Positions 54,901 to 63,710 are shown, counted from the first letter of the stretch. The stretch: 64,000 nt of DNA from Megaustenia siamemsis (GCA_032433765.1 JAVIAB010000008.1:37707491-37771490), one strand, 5' to 3'. Numbers and translations: made by a program. Notes: generated by a model from the letters alone, not told the origin.

Positions 54901-56290
54901 TGTGCCTCATCCATTCTAGCACTCCATGAATCACACTGAAACTCCTCCTCTTAATGTATAACTCACACCCTATCCCCTACGTAAGCATCCTGTCTTGATT
55001 TTAACCACAAGACTCAACTCTGGCTTACACATAATTTATATGGAATATTCAGCTCTCCACTAAAACTGCATCAGTCAGCAATCTCCTTGCTCACGCATAA
55101 TGAATATGAAAAATACTCAGCTTTCAACCAAAGCTGAATCAGTTAGCGAGCTCCTTGCTCGCACATCCTAACATTAAGACTTCCACTGTCCAACTAACAC
55201 TAATCAATGGCTGAATCTCATGATTTGACTATATCAGCCAATCCCCGACCTTCTTGCATCCTCTTCCCCTCTCACTGAACCCTCTCAAAATCCTGAGAAT
55301 TCGTTATTCAAACTGAGCTGATTCTCTTCCTCCCCCCCCCCCCCCCCCCCCCGAAATGTCCACGTTTTCCTGAATCACTTGTTATTGTTATACATTCTCA
55401 CCCTCTCTCCCCACTGTTACAGATGTACAATTGGAGGTGATGTGAATAACTAAGACAAAAGATGGCATTTAAAAGAATTGAATATTATGCAATCGTGTTA
55501 TTGGGAATAAGAAAGTAATGCTATTTGGAGCCAGTCTTGGTGTCTGGATGTGAATCATGGACAATAGGTAAAAATTAAGGGATGCCACAAATATGATTTA
55601 TACATAGGAATGTTTGAAGCCAAGGCAAAAAAGAGCTAATTTTTAATATGTAATGATTAGAGTGAAGGGAATAACCTTGAATATAAACTGACAACGAACC
55701 AAAAGATGGGGAGAAAATATTTCTGTAGTGGTATACAGTTGTGAAAGACCTCACCTATGCCAAAATGCATGGTGCTTTATGTTTTGTCTTTATATTCATA
55801 ATTGAAATAACATTAGCTCTGTTATGTCTCTGCACTGCACTGTAGTGTGGTGCAAGTAAAAACTGCTGTAATTTTCATTATTTTAGATCAGTGCTCTTCA
55901 GCCATTTCATAATTAGTACTAACATTGAAGCTAAATACTTTCTTACCATCAAATAATTTTAGTTTGTACATCTCCCTACATTTTAAGAACTCTGAGAAAT
56001 TAAATTTGAATACATTTGCTCTGTACTAACATCTATATTAAATGCATGCTTATCTTTTCATATATATATATATATATATATATATTCTTCCATAAATGTT
56101 GAGTTTGTATATTTTGGATATTTGTAAATCCTCATTCAGTTATAATGCCCTCCTGAGAGCTGAAAACATCCACTAGCTGGTGGTATCCCCTAGGCTGATG
56201 AGCATTGGTCTAGATTTTCAATTGTTGCAATAATTACATAATTTGTTCTGATCTTTTCACTAGGCCCTGAAGAAAGTAATTGACACCTAA
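36826..56290 (+). CDS. SRM: spermidine-synthase-like gene, six exons, 5' end missing
   Basis: The enzyme transfers an aminopropyl group from decarboxylated S-adenosylmethionine to putrescine to make spermidine in the cytosol. Joining 36826-36916, 39969-40121, 43053-43136, 51083-51228, 53739-53861 and 56264-56290 gives about 207 residues. Splice phases agree throughout once two small deletions are allowed for. Family hallmarks in order are VLVIGGGDGGVVREAL, CEID, a VGDGVEYV loop, IIITDAPDPEG (usual DSSDP or DSTDP), LKKDGIASCQG, PTYATG (usual PTYPSG) and LKYYNSDIHTASFVLP. The N-terminal beta-domain (about 90 residues, including the YGNVLVLDG segment) was not found. The stretch after CQG lacks the ECxWLHLDL motif of animal SRM, so substrate choice could differ. 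Introns are long and packed with arrays and transposons. Both frame breaks could be consensus errors; if real, this is a pseudogene. Confidence 0.85.
37045..37440 (-). mobile_element. LINE 3' fragment (KMKRELLNTI family)
   Basis: The minus strand reads RHRSLLKVILERKIQGKRAR then GRPRLTWTRNIN and, upstream with frameshifts, KMKRELLN-like residues. It is a third copy of the family at 2095 and 22251 and lies in an SRM intron. Confidence 0.75.
37655..38570. repeat. 27-30-bp minisatellite, about 32 copies, three sub-arrays
   Basis: Core ACTCCTTTAGGATAATCCA. The left part has spacers of T and A runs (CCATTTTTAAAA). The middle has CACTATTCTTTG. 38240-38455 is a uniform 27-bp variant with AAGATAATACACTGTTTTAA. 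The last copies revert to the middle type. A minus-strand ORF at 38198-38401 is an artefact. Confidence 0.93.
38571..39224. other. intron sequence; C16-A14 junction
   Basis: Contains a homopolymer junction at 38820-38850 (C run followed by A run then T). Otherwise nothing recognised. Confidence 0.45.
39225..39862. repeat. 41-bp minisatellite, about 15 copies
   Basis: Unit with GTAATTCAAACTGACATCTG and AAAATACCTGGCCAGCAAAT. The centre is uniform and the ends are degenerate. It ends about 106 bp before SRM exon b. Confidence 0.95.
39969..40121 (+). CDS. SRM: SRM exon b: second nucleotide-binding and catalytic Asp, 1-nt deletion
   Basis: Acceptor TTAACCCAG, donor GTAAGA. Reads VVIDVCKKHLPHMSSCLND, then one missing base near 40025-40027 shifts to RVNIQVGDGVEYVQSHPGEF and DIIITDAPDPE, ending in phase 1. 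The Asp pair in TDAPDPEG corresponds to the active-site DSSDP segment. Confidence 0.85.
40122..40700. other. SRM intron, nothing recognised
   Basis: A 102-codon frame at 40187-40495 has no recognisable content. Confidence 0.45.
40705..42105 (+). mobile_element. LINE fragment (RT core to C-terminus), interrupted by a SINE
   Basis: Reverse-transcriptase motifs: DQEAFDLVD-like (YIDQEKAFDLVDRNKLW), then after the SINE WFQVRQGCVLSLLI, NELLFADGQCLIYEDE, MKINTAKTEAMRVSKL and EFKYLGTIFTEDGKLD. The C-terminal part to 42100 is broken (RRRWIDAVTETCNN). The inserted SINE duplicated TATATAAAAACAGC, so the residues LYKNS appear on both sides. Confidence 0.85.
40936..41194 (+). mobile_element. SINE family A with perfect 14-bp target duplication
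   Basis: tRNA-like head: CCGCGATAGCTCAGTGGTTA (A box TAGCTCAGTGG), B box GGTTCGATCCC, closing CGACGGCTC. The body includes TAAATGGGTACCGGA and AATATAGGGTCACTAACACC and ends in GTACTTTAC plus a T run. Flanked by TATATAAAAACAGC at 40922-40935 and 41195-41208. Confidence 0.93.
42085..42895. repeat. about 125-130-bp tandem array derived from a LINE 3' end, 6-7 copies
   Basis: Each unit contains AGCAGCTCAAGAACGACAAA, TGATATAAACCACGACACC, TTTTAGGTATCAGTGAAAAG and GATGGATAGATACAGTGACA. The first three segments continue directly from the 3' end of the LINE at 40705-42105, and the last resembles its final coding region. It ends about 155 bp before SRM exon c. Confidence 0.88.
43053..43136 (+). CDS. 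SRM: SRM exon c
   Basis: Acceptor TTTCCGCAG, donor GTATGA, phase 1 in and out. Encodes (G)VAEALYQRKFYQDLKSALK then KDGIASCQ, matching the PAExLFxxxFYxxxxxALKxDG segment of the family. Confidence 0.88.
43434..43531 (+). other. GC-rich open segment, possible relict exon
   Basis: Preceded by a good acceptor (TCTCCTTTCCTCCTAG) and open in one frame: TPLGKVELPFSLPYQGYV then KPLEQVVDGVVGA. It is far GC-richer than its surroundings and is cut off by a LINE fragment at about 43532. Including it after exon c leads to a stop, while skipping it keeps the SRM frame, so it is not part of the standard transcript. Confidence 0.3.
43532..44225 (+). mobile_element. LINE C-terminal region (VTTGKI family), frameshifted
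   Basis: Starts at AAGCAACAAGAAAGG. Frames read NSKKTEVMVISKKQSPPS, GQRFKYLGTIISDGRC, SGILTYGSESWTVDKQ-like, MGFLRRMLKVPW-like, STFFGHIMRRGKLEYLVTTG and a 3' end ATCACCTACGCCAACCGGTA. At least four indels, so it is dead. Confidence 0.82.
44226..44932. other. intron sequence with G-tract tandem motifs
   Basis: 44355-44402 has a 26-bp near-duplication around CTACCTGTCAAGTATATTTT. 44640-44840 holds three degenerate copies of a unit with a G tract (G8 near 44698, G14 near 44761). Nothing coding. Confidence 0.5.
44941..46107 (+). mobile_element. 5'-truncated LINE, intact 3' ORF (copy 1)
   Basis: Begins within the RT domain (NFIDFKKAFDSIHRDSLWKI), ends after a GATA-type tail, and is flanked by ATACTACA at 44933-44940 and 46108-46115. 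The ORF is open to the natural stop at 46007: GVKQGCILSPLLFGIVMDF, LDFADDIVLIS (the YADD-equivalent), HFIYLGSHIDREGDTSKEI, GHVMRRDNNRIAKQAL and RDRWRDLIKYL. The 3' UTR carries GTCTACGCCCTATGGGCCGG and GGTCAATAGATAGATAG. Almost identical to copy 2, so recent. Confidence 0.93.
46116..46428. other. spacer between the two LINE copies
   Basis: Intron sequence. Nothing recognised. Confidence 0.45.
46441..48358 (+). mobile_element. 5'-truncated LINE with 12-bp target duplication (copy 2)
   Basis: Flanked by ATTTACTGACTA at 46429-46440 and 48359-48370. It includes about 770 bp more 5' sequence than copy 1: KATYKELDNKVKSSARRDTR, ILNRPLPHSLIDFEAET, TLKLMTNNKAAG, then RT from CNNWRGVTLLSVASKLFCK and EEQAGFRKGRSCLDHIFTLR. 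Frameshifts occur near 46840, near 46936 (GCCTCATAAATGG) and near 48130 (one A lost in the KRKRGRPRE region, which is intact in copy 1). It shares the same GATA-type tail. Confidence 0.93.
48371..48660. other. intron; small direct repeat
   Basis: TTAGCGTTCTAATAGATGCA occurs twice in tandem at 48377-48418. Otherwise nothing. Confidence 0.5.
48720..49204 (+). mobile_element. LINE reverse-transcriptase fragment
   Basis: EISEQCGFVKGKVTMKAIYN-like, then LTKAFDKVKHVEISIMLEKL and NIDDKDLRIIKNVLATNSSY, the same lineage as 5015 and 63000. It is preceded by a TG/TA microsatellite (48670-48735). It continues in broken frames up to AATAGTAAGAAAACAAT, where another element is inserted. Confidence 0.75.
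49205..49380 (-). mobile_element. short element sharing the LINE 3' tail, nested in another LINE
   Basis: The minus strand ends ...AAAGGAGTATCTTGGTCTATG, CCCTATGGGCCGGCTATGGC, TCAAAAGGTCAATAGATAT, nearly the 3' tail of the LINEs at 44941 and 46441. The upstream 100 bp (GGCTTGGTATAGAACCGTTG) is not from those copies. It splits a VTTGKI-family fragment, whose sequence resumes at about 49381 (CAGCATGCAGCATAAAAATA). Confidence 0.7.
49381..49720 (+). mobile_element. LINE fragment (VTTGKI family), right half of the split copy
   Basis: VQHVKYLGTLISDGRCIKKI followed by broken YRSESWTVDK and GISQYVESCLN-like residues, parallel to 43640-43960. Confidence 0.7.
49721..50326. other. SRM intron, nothing recognised
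   Basis: No element or open frame of note. Confidence 0.45.
50341..50592 (-). mobile_element. SINE family A, minus strand, perfect 14-bp target duplication
   Basis: Flanked by TAACTGAGTAGCAT at 50327-50340 and 50593-50606. The tRNA-like head is at the right end (GAGCTATCGCGGCTCC in plus-strand order) and B-box complement GGATCGAACCC sits near 50526. Closely similar to 40936-41194. Confidence 0.93.
50607..51082. other. SRM intron upstream of exon d
   Basis: Nothing recognised. This is the only long intron end in the locus without an adjacent tandem array. Confidence 0.45.
51083..51228 (+). CDS. SRM: SRM exon d
   Basis: Acceptor TATCTTTTAG, donor GTATGT. Phase 1 in, phase 0 out. Encodes (G)ATTFTHIPFILNMVTQCKE, VFPRVGYATGNTPTYATG and ILGYLLASSIP. 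It aligns with the ECxWLHLDL ... FPxVxYAxxxIPTYPSGxxGF region but is notably divergent. There is no frame break. Confidence 0.82.
51417..51675 (+). mobile_element. SINE family A with 15-bp target duplication
   Basis: Flanked by TATTTCTGGTAGAAG at 51402-51416 and 51676-51690. The head GCCGCGATAGCTCAGTGGTT and body match the 40936 copy with few differences. It lies 189 bp after exon d. Confidence 0.93.
51691..52234. other. SRM intron, nothing recognised
   Basis: No element found. An 81-codon plus-strand frame at 51752-51997 has no known match. Confidence 0.4.
52235..53025. repeat. 33-bp minisatellite, 19 identical copies plus degenerate leader
   Basis: 52399-53025 consists of 19 identical 33-bp units (TATTTACTGTTATGTTAAGA, AGTCTGAAGTCTT). 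52235-52398 holds older variants (TTAAGTAGTCTGTGAAGTC). The unit has no stop in two forward frames and one reverse frame, which creates three long spurious ORFs of 212-241 codons. Confidence 0.97.
53066..53104. repeat. C homopolymer and CA run
   Basis: CCACCCCCCCCCC followed by CACACA repeats, between the 33-bp and 27-bp arrays. Confidence 0.9.
53110..53742 (+). repeat. 27-bp minisatellite, about 21 copies, carrying a splice-acceptor sequence
   Basis: Unit TGGTTCTCATTTATTCAGAA plus CGTTTTC or CATTTTC. The first copies (53110-53180) are irregular and the rest uniform. Each contains the pyrimidine-rich TTCTCATTTATTCAG, which in the last copy is the actual acceptor of SRM exon e. CATTTTC and CGTTTTC types occur in blocks (2, 2, 3, 9 and 5 copies). 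Confidence 0.95.
53739..53861 (+). CDS. SRM: SRM exon e, starting inside the last repeat copy
   Basis: Encodes NIDFTKPLRRLSDDDLKRMN then LKYYNSDIHTASFVLPNYAR and D. Only the acceptor TTTATTCAG at 53738 gives phase 0, as exon d requires; the closer ACATAG (53745) would break the frame. The donor is GTAAGT. LKYYNSDxHxAxFVLPxxAR is the C-terminal hallmark of the family. Confidence 0.9.
53862..54375. other. SRM intron, nothing recognised
   Basis: No feature seen. Confidence 0.4.
54380..54796 (-). other. unrecognised minus-strand ORF, 138 codons
   Basis: Open from MNKLKSYFMSQFWVSHFISV to a stop at 54380. GC-richer than its surroundings, with many Q, S and G residues and no known motif. It sits next to the dispersed repeat at 54800-55430 and may belong to that element. 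Low support as a gene. Confidence 0.25.
54800..55430. repeat. dispersed repeat, relative of 10290-10860
   Basis: AAAAGCGCTCGGCTGCTCTC, CTCACCCTCTCTCCCCACTG and TTACA parallel the other copy. A C20 run is at 55333-55352. Possibly a non-autonomous or LTR-like element. No TSD identified. Confidence 0.4.
55490..55790 (+). mobile_element. heavily decayed LINE 3' fragment (VTTGKI family)
   Basis: GGAGCCAGTCTTGGTGTCTG and GAATCATGGACAATAGG match 13930-13975. The rest is short scattered similarity ending near ATGCCAAAATGCATGGTGCT. Confidence 0.6.
55791..56263. other. last SRM intron, 3' part
   Basis: A TA microsatellite at 56060-56085. Otherwise nothing. Confidence 0.5.
56264..56290 (+). CDS. SRM: SRM exon f: C-terminus and stop
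   Basis: Acceptor TTTTCACTAG. Encodes ALKKVIDT then TAA at 56288-56290, matching the short helical end (KALNDV-type) of animal spermidine synthases. Phase 0 agrees with exon e. Confidence 0.85.
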   Translation, partial: ALKKVIDT

Positions 56291-56740
56291 AATTGGCACT
56301 AGCTTTTGTAGTTGAGCAACACAGGATTCATACTGAAACAAGAGTGTGTGCTGTGATTGTTTCTTTCCTATTTTTGTTTGTTTTCTTAAAACACCAAGTT
56401 GTTTCCTTTATTGTAGAAAAATGTCATAATGTGTTGGATCACCTAATATTTGTGCGTGGGATAGTATTTGTGGAGTTGTCTGTGAGAAGAGCAAGAAATT
56501 GTTTAAAAGTTGTGTAATTATTCAATTAGGTTTTCCACAATTTTGCTGTTCTCTTTGTAGCAAAATGTCAGGTGGTAAGAAAGAATATGCATTGGATTAA
56601 CATTTCATTGTGTGTGGGAGGATGTGTTTATATAGTTTCTGGTACATAGGATTGTAACACATAGGATTGTAACACATAGGATTGTCTGTTAAATTTACGG
56701 ATATGGCTGGGTTGTATTTTTAAGATTTCCTCTTTATTTC
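56291..56740 (+). other. SRM: probable SRM 3' UTR and downstream
   Basis: No canonical AATAAA was found before the microsatellite. ATTAAA at about 56769 is one candidate. TAACACATAGGATTG is repeated in tandem near 56645-56690. Confidence 0.35.
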
Positions 56741-56777
56741 AAATTGCTTTTTTTTTTTTTTTTTTTAAAATTAAACT

Positions 56778-57540
<763 letters not shown>

Positions 57541-57699
57541 TCCTTTCCCCTTCTACATAATTCCTGATGGTTGAATCAACTGCACGCCTTGTCATATCAC
57601 CTCATAAGCAATCACTTTACACTGTTCACTTTTCTGCTATCCCATTGGGTGTCGGGGAAAAACAAAGTTCTAGTTTTTTCCCTTCTGGCAGACTCCTCC

Positions 57700-57930
57700 T
57701 TTATTTTCTGTAGCATTTCTCTGATGTCAATCCGTCATAACTATGTCGACCATGGGCTCTCCATCAAATGCCTTTGATTTGTATGACATAGAATCTTTTG
57801 GCTTTCTTTACAATGAACAAATTTCATTTGTCTCTAGTTTAGAGTTGATTCAATTACCCAATCTTTCCATGACATTTCTGTCTCTTCTGGTCACTCCAAG
57901 CACTTTTCTCAATCATCATATTACTTTGTG
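57700..57930 (-). mobile_element. decayed LINE fragment
   Basis: TTTGTCTCTAGTTTAGAGTT, GATTCAATTACCCAATC and TCTTCTGGTCACTCCAAGC resemble 35775-35800 and 36105-36135. Fragmentary. Confidence 0.45.
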
Positions 57931-59885
57931 ACCAAAATTAGCAGATCCTAGCTCTTCAAAATGTTATCCACTGTAGCCACCCTTCTGGACTTTGTAGAAT
58001 AAAACCTGACATTAGATTAGGGCTCCAGGAAAGCTGGGGCAGGGTGAACTTCAATGCCTACTCTCATACTTCAAGTAAACATTTCCCTACCCTAAGTTAA
58101 ACCTCTGTTTATAGTACCCTAAGTAAGCATTTGTTTCCATTGGGTACAGTTAACACAATTTTTTTTTAATGATTGTAATTCAGGACAGGGGATTTGCTTT
58201 ATAGTTTGACATAAGTCTGTTATTGTTTTGCTTTAATATGAGGAAGCATTGATATTTCCTAAATGGATGCAAATTGAATAAAGTCAAGTTAGGTATATAT
58301 GACTGATTTATAAGCACAATAGGGAGAGTGCAATTTTTCAAATAATTGGGTAATCTAAGACTTGTAACTTAATTTAGTATAGGGGTTTTCTACCAGTGCA
58401 GCCTTTATTTTCAGACCAGTTGTAAACATTTTTTTTTTTAAAGGATCCGAGATATCCACACGCTTTTTTTTCTTTTGGTTTATCATTTCACATTTTATCA
58501 TGCAAGATTTTTGTAGTTGTAGCTTGTGTTTGCTCCCTCATGGAGGATTTTATTATAAAGTTGAACCTTTGAACAATTCCCAATTATGATCCATAACAAC
58601 ATACTGGTTCCGTTAATTATAGCTGCAGAAATATCTAGGTGGCCCTTCAAGTCTGCATGAAAACATTTGTTACTTCTATTCCTGTCATCTGTAGGCTTTA
58701 TTCAATATCAATTTTTGAAGCAAGTGGTCAGTGTTTTTTGGGTAATCTGTTTGGTAGTCACTGATAGACACTTTAGCCAAACAACCTCATGGCTGATTGG
58801 ATACAATTTCCAGCAGCAAAATGAACAAGCAGCTTTATGTCATAATGGTTTCACCTTTCTCTTGTCTTGTAACAATTATTCAATTTCATTTTCAAATGTT
58901 GTACCATTCTTAGGTTTGTTTTACAATGTGCCATATCTTGTCCGATTGTCTTATCACTATTGGAAAAGCTCTGATTGCCTTGCTATCTTTGTCTCTTTGA
59001 CATACAATAGACCACTTATAAGTTCCCTCAAACAATAGCAAATTTATTAGCGAAATAGAGATTTCTAATGTTCTAACATGTCCTCAGTTTTGGTTAATGT
59101 GTGTTGTAATAATGAATGAAAATCACAGATCTGCAATATCTCACTTGTGAGCATGCCTATTAGTCAGTTTGGAATGTATGTAGTTGAACATAAATTTATC
59201 CAAATATTCAGGAGTCTTACTCTTCATGTTGAATTTGTTGCTAAAGCTTGTACTTTTCCATATATAGTCGAGTATCTCACTGCTTACCAAAACTCAGATT
59301 TGGTGCACACAGCAGATTTATTATGATAGGGTGGGGGAAAATGGAAGTATTTGATGTTCAAGCTTGTAATGGAACCATGGCATATCATTTTGATATGAAC
59401 TAGAATACTCTTTAGTTTTTTGGATCACACTTAGTTCTGTTGACTCACTTGAACAAACTGTTATTGGTGCTGTAACATATAGTTTATATTATAGTAATGT
59501 AAAGGTTTTGATAAACTTTGTTGTACAATGGTCATAAAATGAGACCCAAAAACACAATAGCTTGTTTTTCATATGCTAGATATGTTGACTTTTATGTGAA
59601 ATATGTGATGGTAACCAAAGACCAGAAGGAATAAACTTATTGAATTTGACGTGAAAAAAGAAACATTAGCTACCAATGTTGTACCATTTTTAAAATGCAT
59701 TGGCAATATATAGGTAAAGGGCCAACGAGTAACATTATTTGATAGTAACGTGTAATAATTTTGTAAATTAAACTTTCACCACTTTGTATAAAAAGTGGTA
59801 GATTCAGTAAACTGACAAGAGGTGACAGTGGTTTCTTTACCTCGAGGAAAATTAAGTGGTGACGGTGTCAGTACCTGGAGTAAGC
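57931..59885. other. unannotated AT-rich stretch
   Basis: No convincing gene or element. A 123-codon plus-strand frame at 58667-59038 (with hydrophobic stretches) has no recognisable family and ordinary AT-rich composition. Probably chance. Confidence 0.4.
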
Positions 59886-59887
59886 TG

Positions 59888-60275
59888 GACAAGCAGTGAT
59901 ATAGCTAGCTTAAGTAAGCTGACAAGCAGGGATATTAGCTAGCTTAGTAAGCTGACAAGCAGTGATATTTGATAGCTTAAGTAAGCTGACAAGCAGAATA
60001 TTTGATAGCTTAAGAAGCTGACAAGCAGTGATATTAAATAGCTTAAGTAAGCTGACAAGCAGTGATATTAAAAGCTTAAGTAAGCTGACAAGCAGTGATA
60101 TTAAATAGCTTAAGTAAGCTGACAAGCAGTGATATTAGATAGCTTAAGCTGACAAGCAGTGAGTGATATTAAATAGCTTAAGCTGACAAGCAGTGAGTGA
60201 TAATAAATAGCTTAAGCTTACAAGCAGTGAGTGATATTAAATAGCTTGAGAGAGCTGACAAGCAGTGAGTAGTCT
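59888..60275. repeat. about 34-bp minisatellite, about 11 copies
   Basis: Unit around GCTTAAGTAAGCTGACAAGC and AGTGATATTAAATA, with indels. The last copies use AGTGAGTGATATT. It shares TGACAAGCAGTGA with the array at 61640-62090. Confidence 0.92.
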
Positions 60276-60525
60276 TTTACCTATGAGTACCAGGGTGATT
60301 GCCTGATTTCTGTCTGCCTCCTAAAGGGATTAAATGGTCATAGTTGTGCGGTTATGGTACATGCAGTTATCATCTGAGCCCTAAATCCATATATTAGGCT
60401 TCAATTATCTTCTTTAGACTAGTTCGTCTTCAGTAACATTGAAAGGAAGTGGAACAGTATCTTTATCAGTTCTTCGATGTTCTTGCTAAGTTTTTCATTG
60501 ATCTTATTGGTTCATTCTTGCCCTG
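60276..60525. other. spacer, nothing recognised
   Basis: No feature seen. Confidence 0.4.
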
Positions 60526-61045
60526 TCGGTTCTTCATTCTAGACCTGCCCGTTGTTTCTTCTCTAGACCCGCCTGTCGGTTCTTCATTCTAGCCCCGCCT
60601 GTCGGTTCTTCATTCTAGCCCCGCCTGTCGGTTCTTCATTCTAGCCCCGCCTGTCGGTTCTTCATTCTACCCCGCCTGTCGATTCTTCATTCTAGCCCCG
60701 CCTGTCGGTTCTTCGTTCTAGCCCCGCCTGTCGGTTCTTCGTTCTAGCCCCGCCTGTCGGCTCTTCGTTCTAGCCCCGCCTGTCGGTTCTTCGTTCTAGC
60801 CCCGCCTGTCGGTCTTCGTTCTAGACCCGCCTGTTGGTTCTTCGTTCTAGACCCGCCTGTCGGTTCTTCGTTCTAGACCCGCCTGTCGGTTCTTCGTTCT
60901 AGACCCCGCCGGTCGGTTCTTCGTCTAGACCCCCTGTCGGTTCTTCGTTCTAGACCCGCCTGTCGGTTCTTCATTCTAGACCCGCCTGCCTGTCGTTCTT
61001 CATTCTAGACCCGCCTGTCGGTTCTTCACTCTAGCCCTGCCTGTT
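60526..61045. repeat. 26-bp GC-rich minisatellite, about 20 copies
   Basis: Unit TCTAGCCCCGCCTGTCGGTT plus CTTCAT or CTTCGT. Variants CTAGACCCG versus CTAGCCCCG and CATT versus CGTT are blocked along the array. It is the GC-richest array in the window. Confidence 0.95.
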
Positions 61046-61262
61046 TATTGATCTTGATGCAAGCAATCACCTATAAGCCATTGATCACTTTAAGCTTATG
61101 TGCTGTCTGGACACTAAGTCCATACGTTGATTAAGTAATGAGTAACTGTAAAGGGTCTTGTATAAAGTAGACTAACATGCAGAACGTTTGTCTCAAAGTA
61201 GATATTGACATGAAATACCTAAATTGACATGCAGGAAGAAACTTTATTTGGCCTCAAATTGA
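61046..61262. other. spacer, nothing recognised
   Basis: No feature seen. Confidence 0.4.
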
Positions 61263-61264
61263 TA

Positions 61265-61505
61265 AGCGATGAGATGTGAATAAATATACTTTGAGATATC
61301 AAATACATCTACTCATTGCTTATCAATTTACTTTGAGATATCCAATACAATTGCTCACTGCTTGTCAATTTACTTTGAGATATCCAATACAATATGTGCT
61401 TGTCAATTTACTTTGAGATATCCGATACAATCACTCGTGGTTTGCAAATCTACTTTCAGGTTTGTTTGACGATCTATACTTTGAGATGACCCTTACCATT
61501 GCTCA
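61265..61505 (-). repeat. 42-bp minisatellite, inverted part
   Basis: Copies of TTTGAGATATCCAATACAAT and TGCTCACTGCTTGTCAATTTAC, the reverse complement of the unit at 61640-62090. It ends in an inverted-repeat arm (61411-61490). Confidence 0.9.
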
Positions 61506-61520
61506 TTACTTGTGAATCTA

Positions 61521-62090
61521 CTTTGAGATATCACATCTGAAAGTATAGATTGTCAAACAAACCTGAAAATAGATTTGCAGACCATGCGTGATTATATTGG
61601 ATGATATCTCAACTAAAACTAGATTGTCAAACAGTAACTTTATTGGGTATCTCAGAAGTTTGGCAAGCAACAAGAAATGTATTATAATAGCTCATAAAAG
61701 TAGTAGTTTGCAACTGTCTTGGATATCTCAAAGTAAATTGACAAGTGGTGGGCAATTGTAATGGATATCTCAAAGTAAATTGACAAGCAGTGGGTAATTG
61801 TATTGGATATCTCAAAGTAAATTGACAAGCAGTGGGCAATTGTCTTGGATATCTCAAAGTAAATTGACAAGCAGTGGGCAACTGTCTTGATATCTCAAAG
61901 TAAATTGACAAGCAGTGGGCAACTGTCTTGAATATCTCAAAGTAATTGACAAGCAGTGAGCAATTGTATTGGATATCTCAAAGTAAATTGACAAGCAGTG
62001 AGCAATTGTATTGGATATCTCAAAGTAAATTGACAAGCAGTGAGCAATTGTATTGGATATCTCAAAGTAAATTGACAAGCAGTGAGAATT
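61521..62090 (+). repeat. 42-bp minisatellite, direct part, about 10 copies
   Basis: 61521-61600 is the second inverted-repeat arm (TGTCAAACAAACCTGAAAAT). From 61725 regular units with CAAAGTAAATTGACAAGCAG and TGGGCAATTGTATTGGATAT. The GTGGG type sits left and the GTGAG type right. Confidence 0.93.
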
Positions 62091-62990
62091 TGAGAACTCA
62101 GGGAGTGTGCTGGTTATGTTAATACACTTCATTCCTACAACCATAGTCATCCTTCTCCCCCGCCCCAAGGTCACTAATTATGGCAATAGACACACATACT
62201 GTTATTTAAGTAAATTAAGGCAGGGCACATGAAGACCTGTTGGACATTTGTGTATTTTGCTGCTTGAATCAGTTATTTGTTATGGAAAAATTATTCACTT
62301 TATCTTAAATGGACACTGTTTCTTGACAGTTTGTATTAGTTCGGTTGTTGTAGGTAACATTTGTTATAGGTCATTTTGATCACATGCTTTTGAACTCACT
62401 TGGAAAAGTTCACTTTGTAGATATGTTTTGTCATTTGAATAATTTTATACTAAGTCATTTGGATATTTTTCCCCATTTGGATAGTTTCATATTTTGATAA
62501 TCTCAGTTTGTAATAAGTCATTTGAATAATTTCATACTTTAAACTTTTGTTTCTCTTTGTTATTGGAGTTTATACTTTGTTATGAGTATTATTCACATTT
62601 TGTATTTAACTCCTTTGGATAGTTTTGTTCTGGTTTGTAATAAATAATGTTTGATAAAATTCTTACTTTGTTTTAAATTATTTTGGATATTTTCATACTT
62701 AGTAATTGTTCCATTTTGTATAGTTTAATGTGATTACAACTTTGTGTATACTGTATTTTATAGATTGTTGGGCACTGTAGCAGTTGATTTTTGTTTCCAG
62801 TATTTTTCTATTCAAATTGTCTTGATTTGACACTAGTTTTCTTGGCCAAACAATCTCTTCCCCACCCCAGTCCGAGCCTCAGTTTATTAGTTAAATTTAG
62901 ATTTACTCAATCAGACAAGAACTTGCAAGACAAACATAATTCGGAGAACTGGCACAATGCAATAGATAAGATTGAGAAATGCTAACAGAA
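62091..62990. other. unannotated AT-rich stretch
   Basis: T-rich sequence with loosely repeated TCATTTGGATA and TTTTGGATAGTTTCATA motifs (62360-62720), perhaps a very old array. Nothing coding. Confidence 0.45.
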
Positions 62991-62999
62991 TCAATGCAG

Positions 63000-63706
63000 C
63001 AAACAAGTTTATACCACCAATGAGAACAAATTCAAAGAAGGAAAAACCCTGATCTATTCCTATATTTCATAGATTATACCAAAGCATTTGATAAAGTAAA
63101 ATACCAAGAATTAGTTTTAAAAGGCATAAACATAGACCTCAAAGATCTAAGAATAATTAAAAACATGTACTGGCAACTAACAGCAGCCATAACAACTGGA
63201 AATCAGTTGGGAATGTTTCAACAAATAAAACAGGGTGTTGGGCAAGGTTGTGTGCTGTCAGATTTATTTAATGCGTATATCTATTGTCCTTTCGAGTCAC
63301 AGAGGGTAGTACTACAATCTCAAAGACAGAAACCTTGTGTGTCAAAAAATGGCACATATTGCAGAAATCACTGCTGCTAAATCTATAGTTCCATTTCCAT
63401 AACAATTTTTACAATGACAGCTTGTCAAGTCATATATCAACCTCTTTAGTCGCCTCTTGCGACATGCCTGGAAGATCAGTGTCACTATTCTTTACTTCCC
63501 TCATAACACATTTAATGTATAGTGATAGTTTTAAGATCCATAAGGGGCATACCAATAACAATTGGTCATAATATATTCTAAGGTATGCTGATGATAGTCT
63601 TAATCGCTAAGAGTGAAAATGAGTTAGTCTTAATCGCTAAGAGTGAAAATGAATTACAAGAAATGTTAGACATTGTAGTAACGGAAAGCAAAAATAAGGA
63701 CTCTGC

Positions 63707-63710
<4 letters not shown>
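63000..63710 (+). mobile_element. LINE reverse-transcriptase fragment
   Basis: DYTKAFDKVKYQELVLKGIN, LKDLRIIKNMYWQLTAAITT and KQGVGQGCVLSDLFNAY mark the RT core. Near 63590 a YADD-type motif region (RYADD) with a 30-bp direct duplication (SLNR-type shift, LIAKSENEL twice). Sequence at about 63290-63540 does not fit the RT and may be another insertion. Confidence 0.78.

Noticed and set aside
58667..59038. 123-codon ORF as a membrane protein gene
   Set aside because: AT-rich random sequence often yields hydrophobic codons. No motif, no repeat support and no splice context.
61627..62174. Minus-strand ORFs with repeated YFEIS or TLRYP
   Set aside because: Readings of the 42-bp array in different frames.
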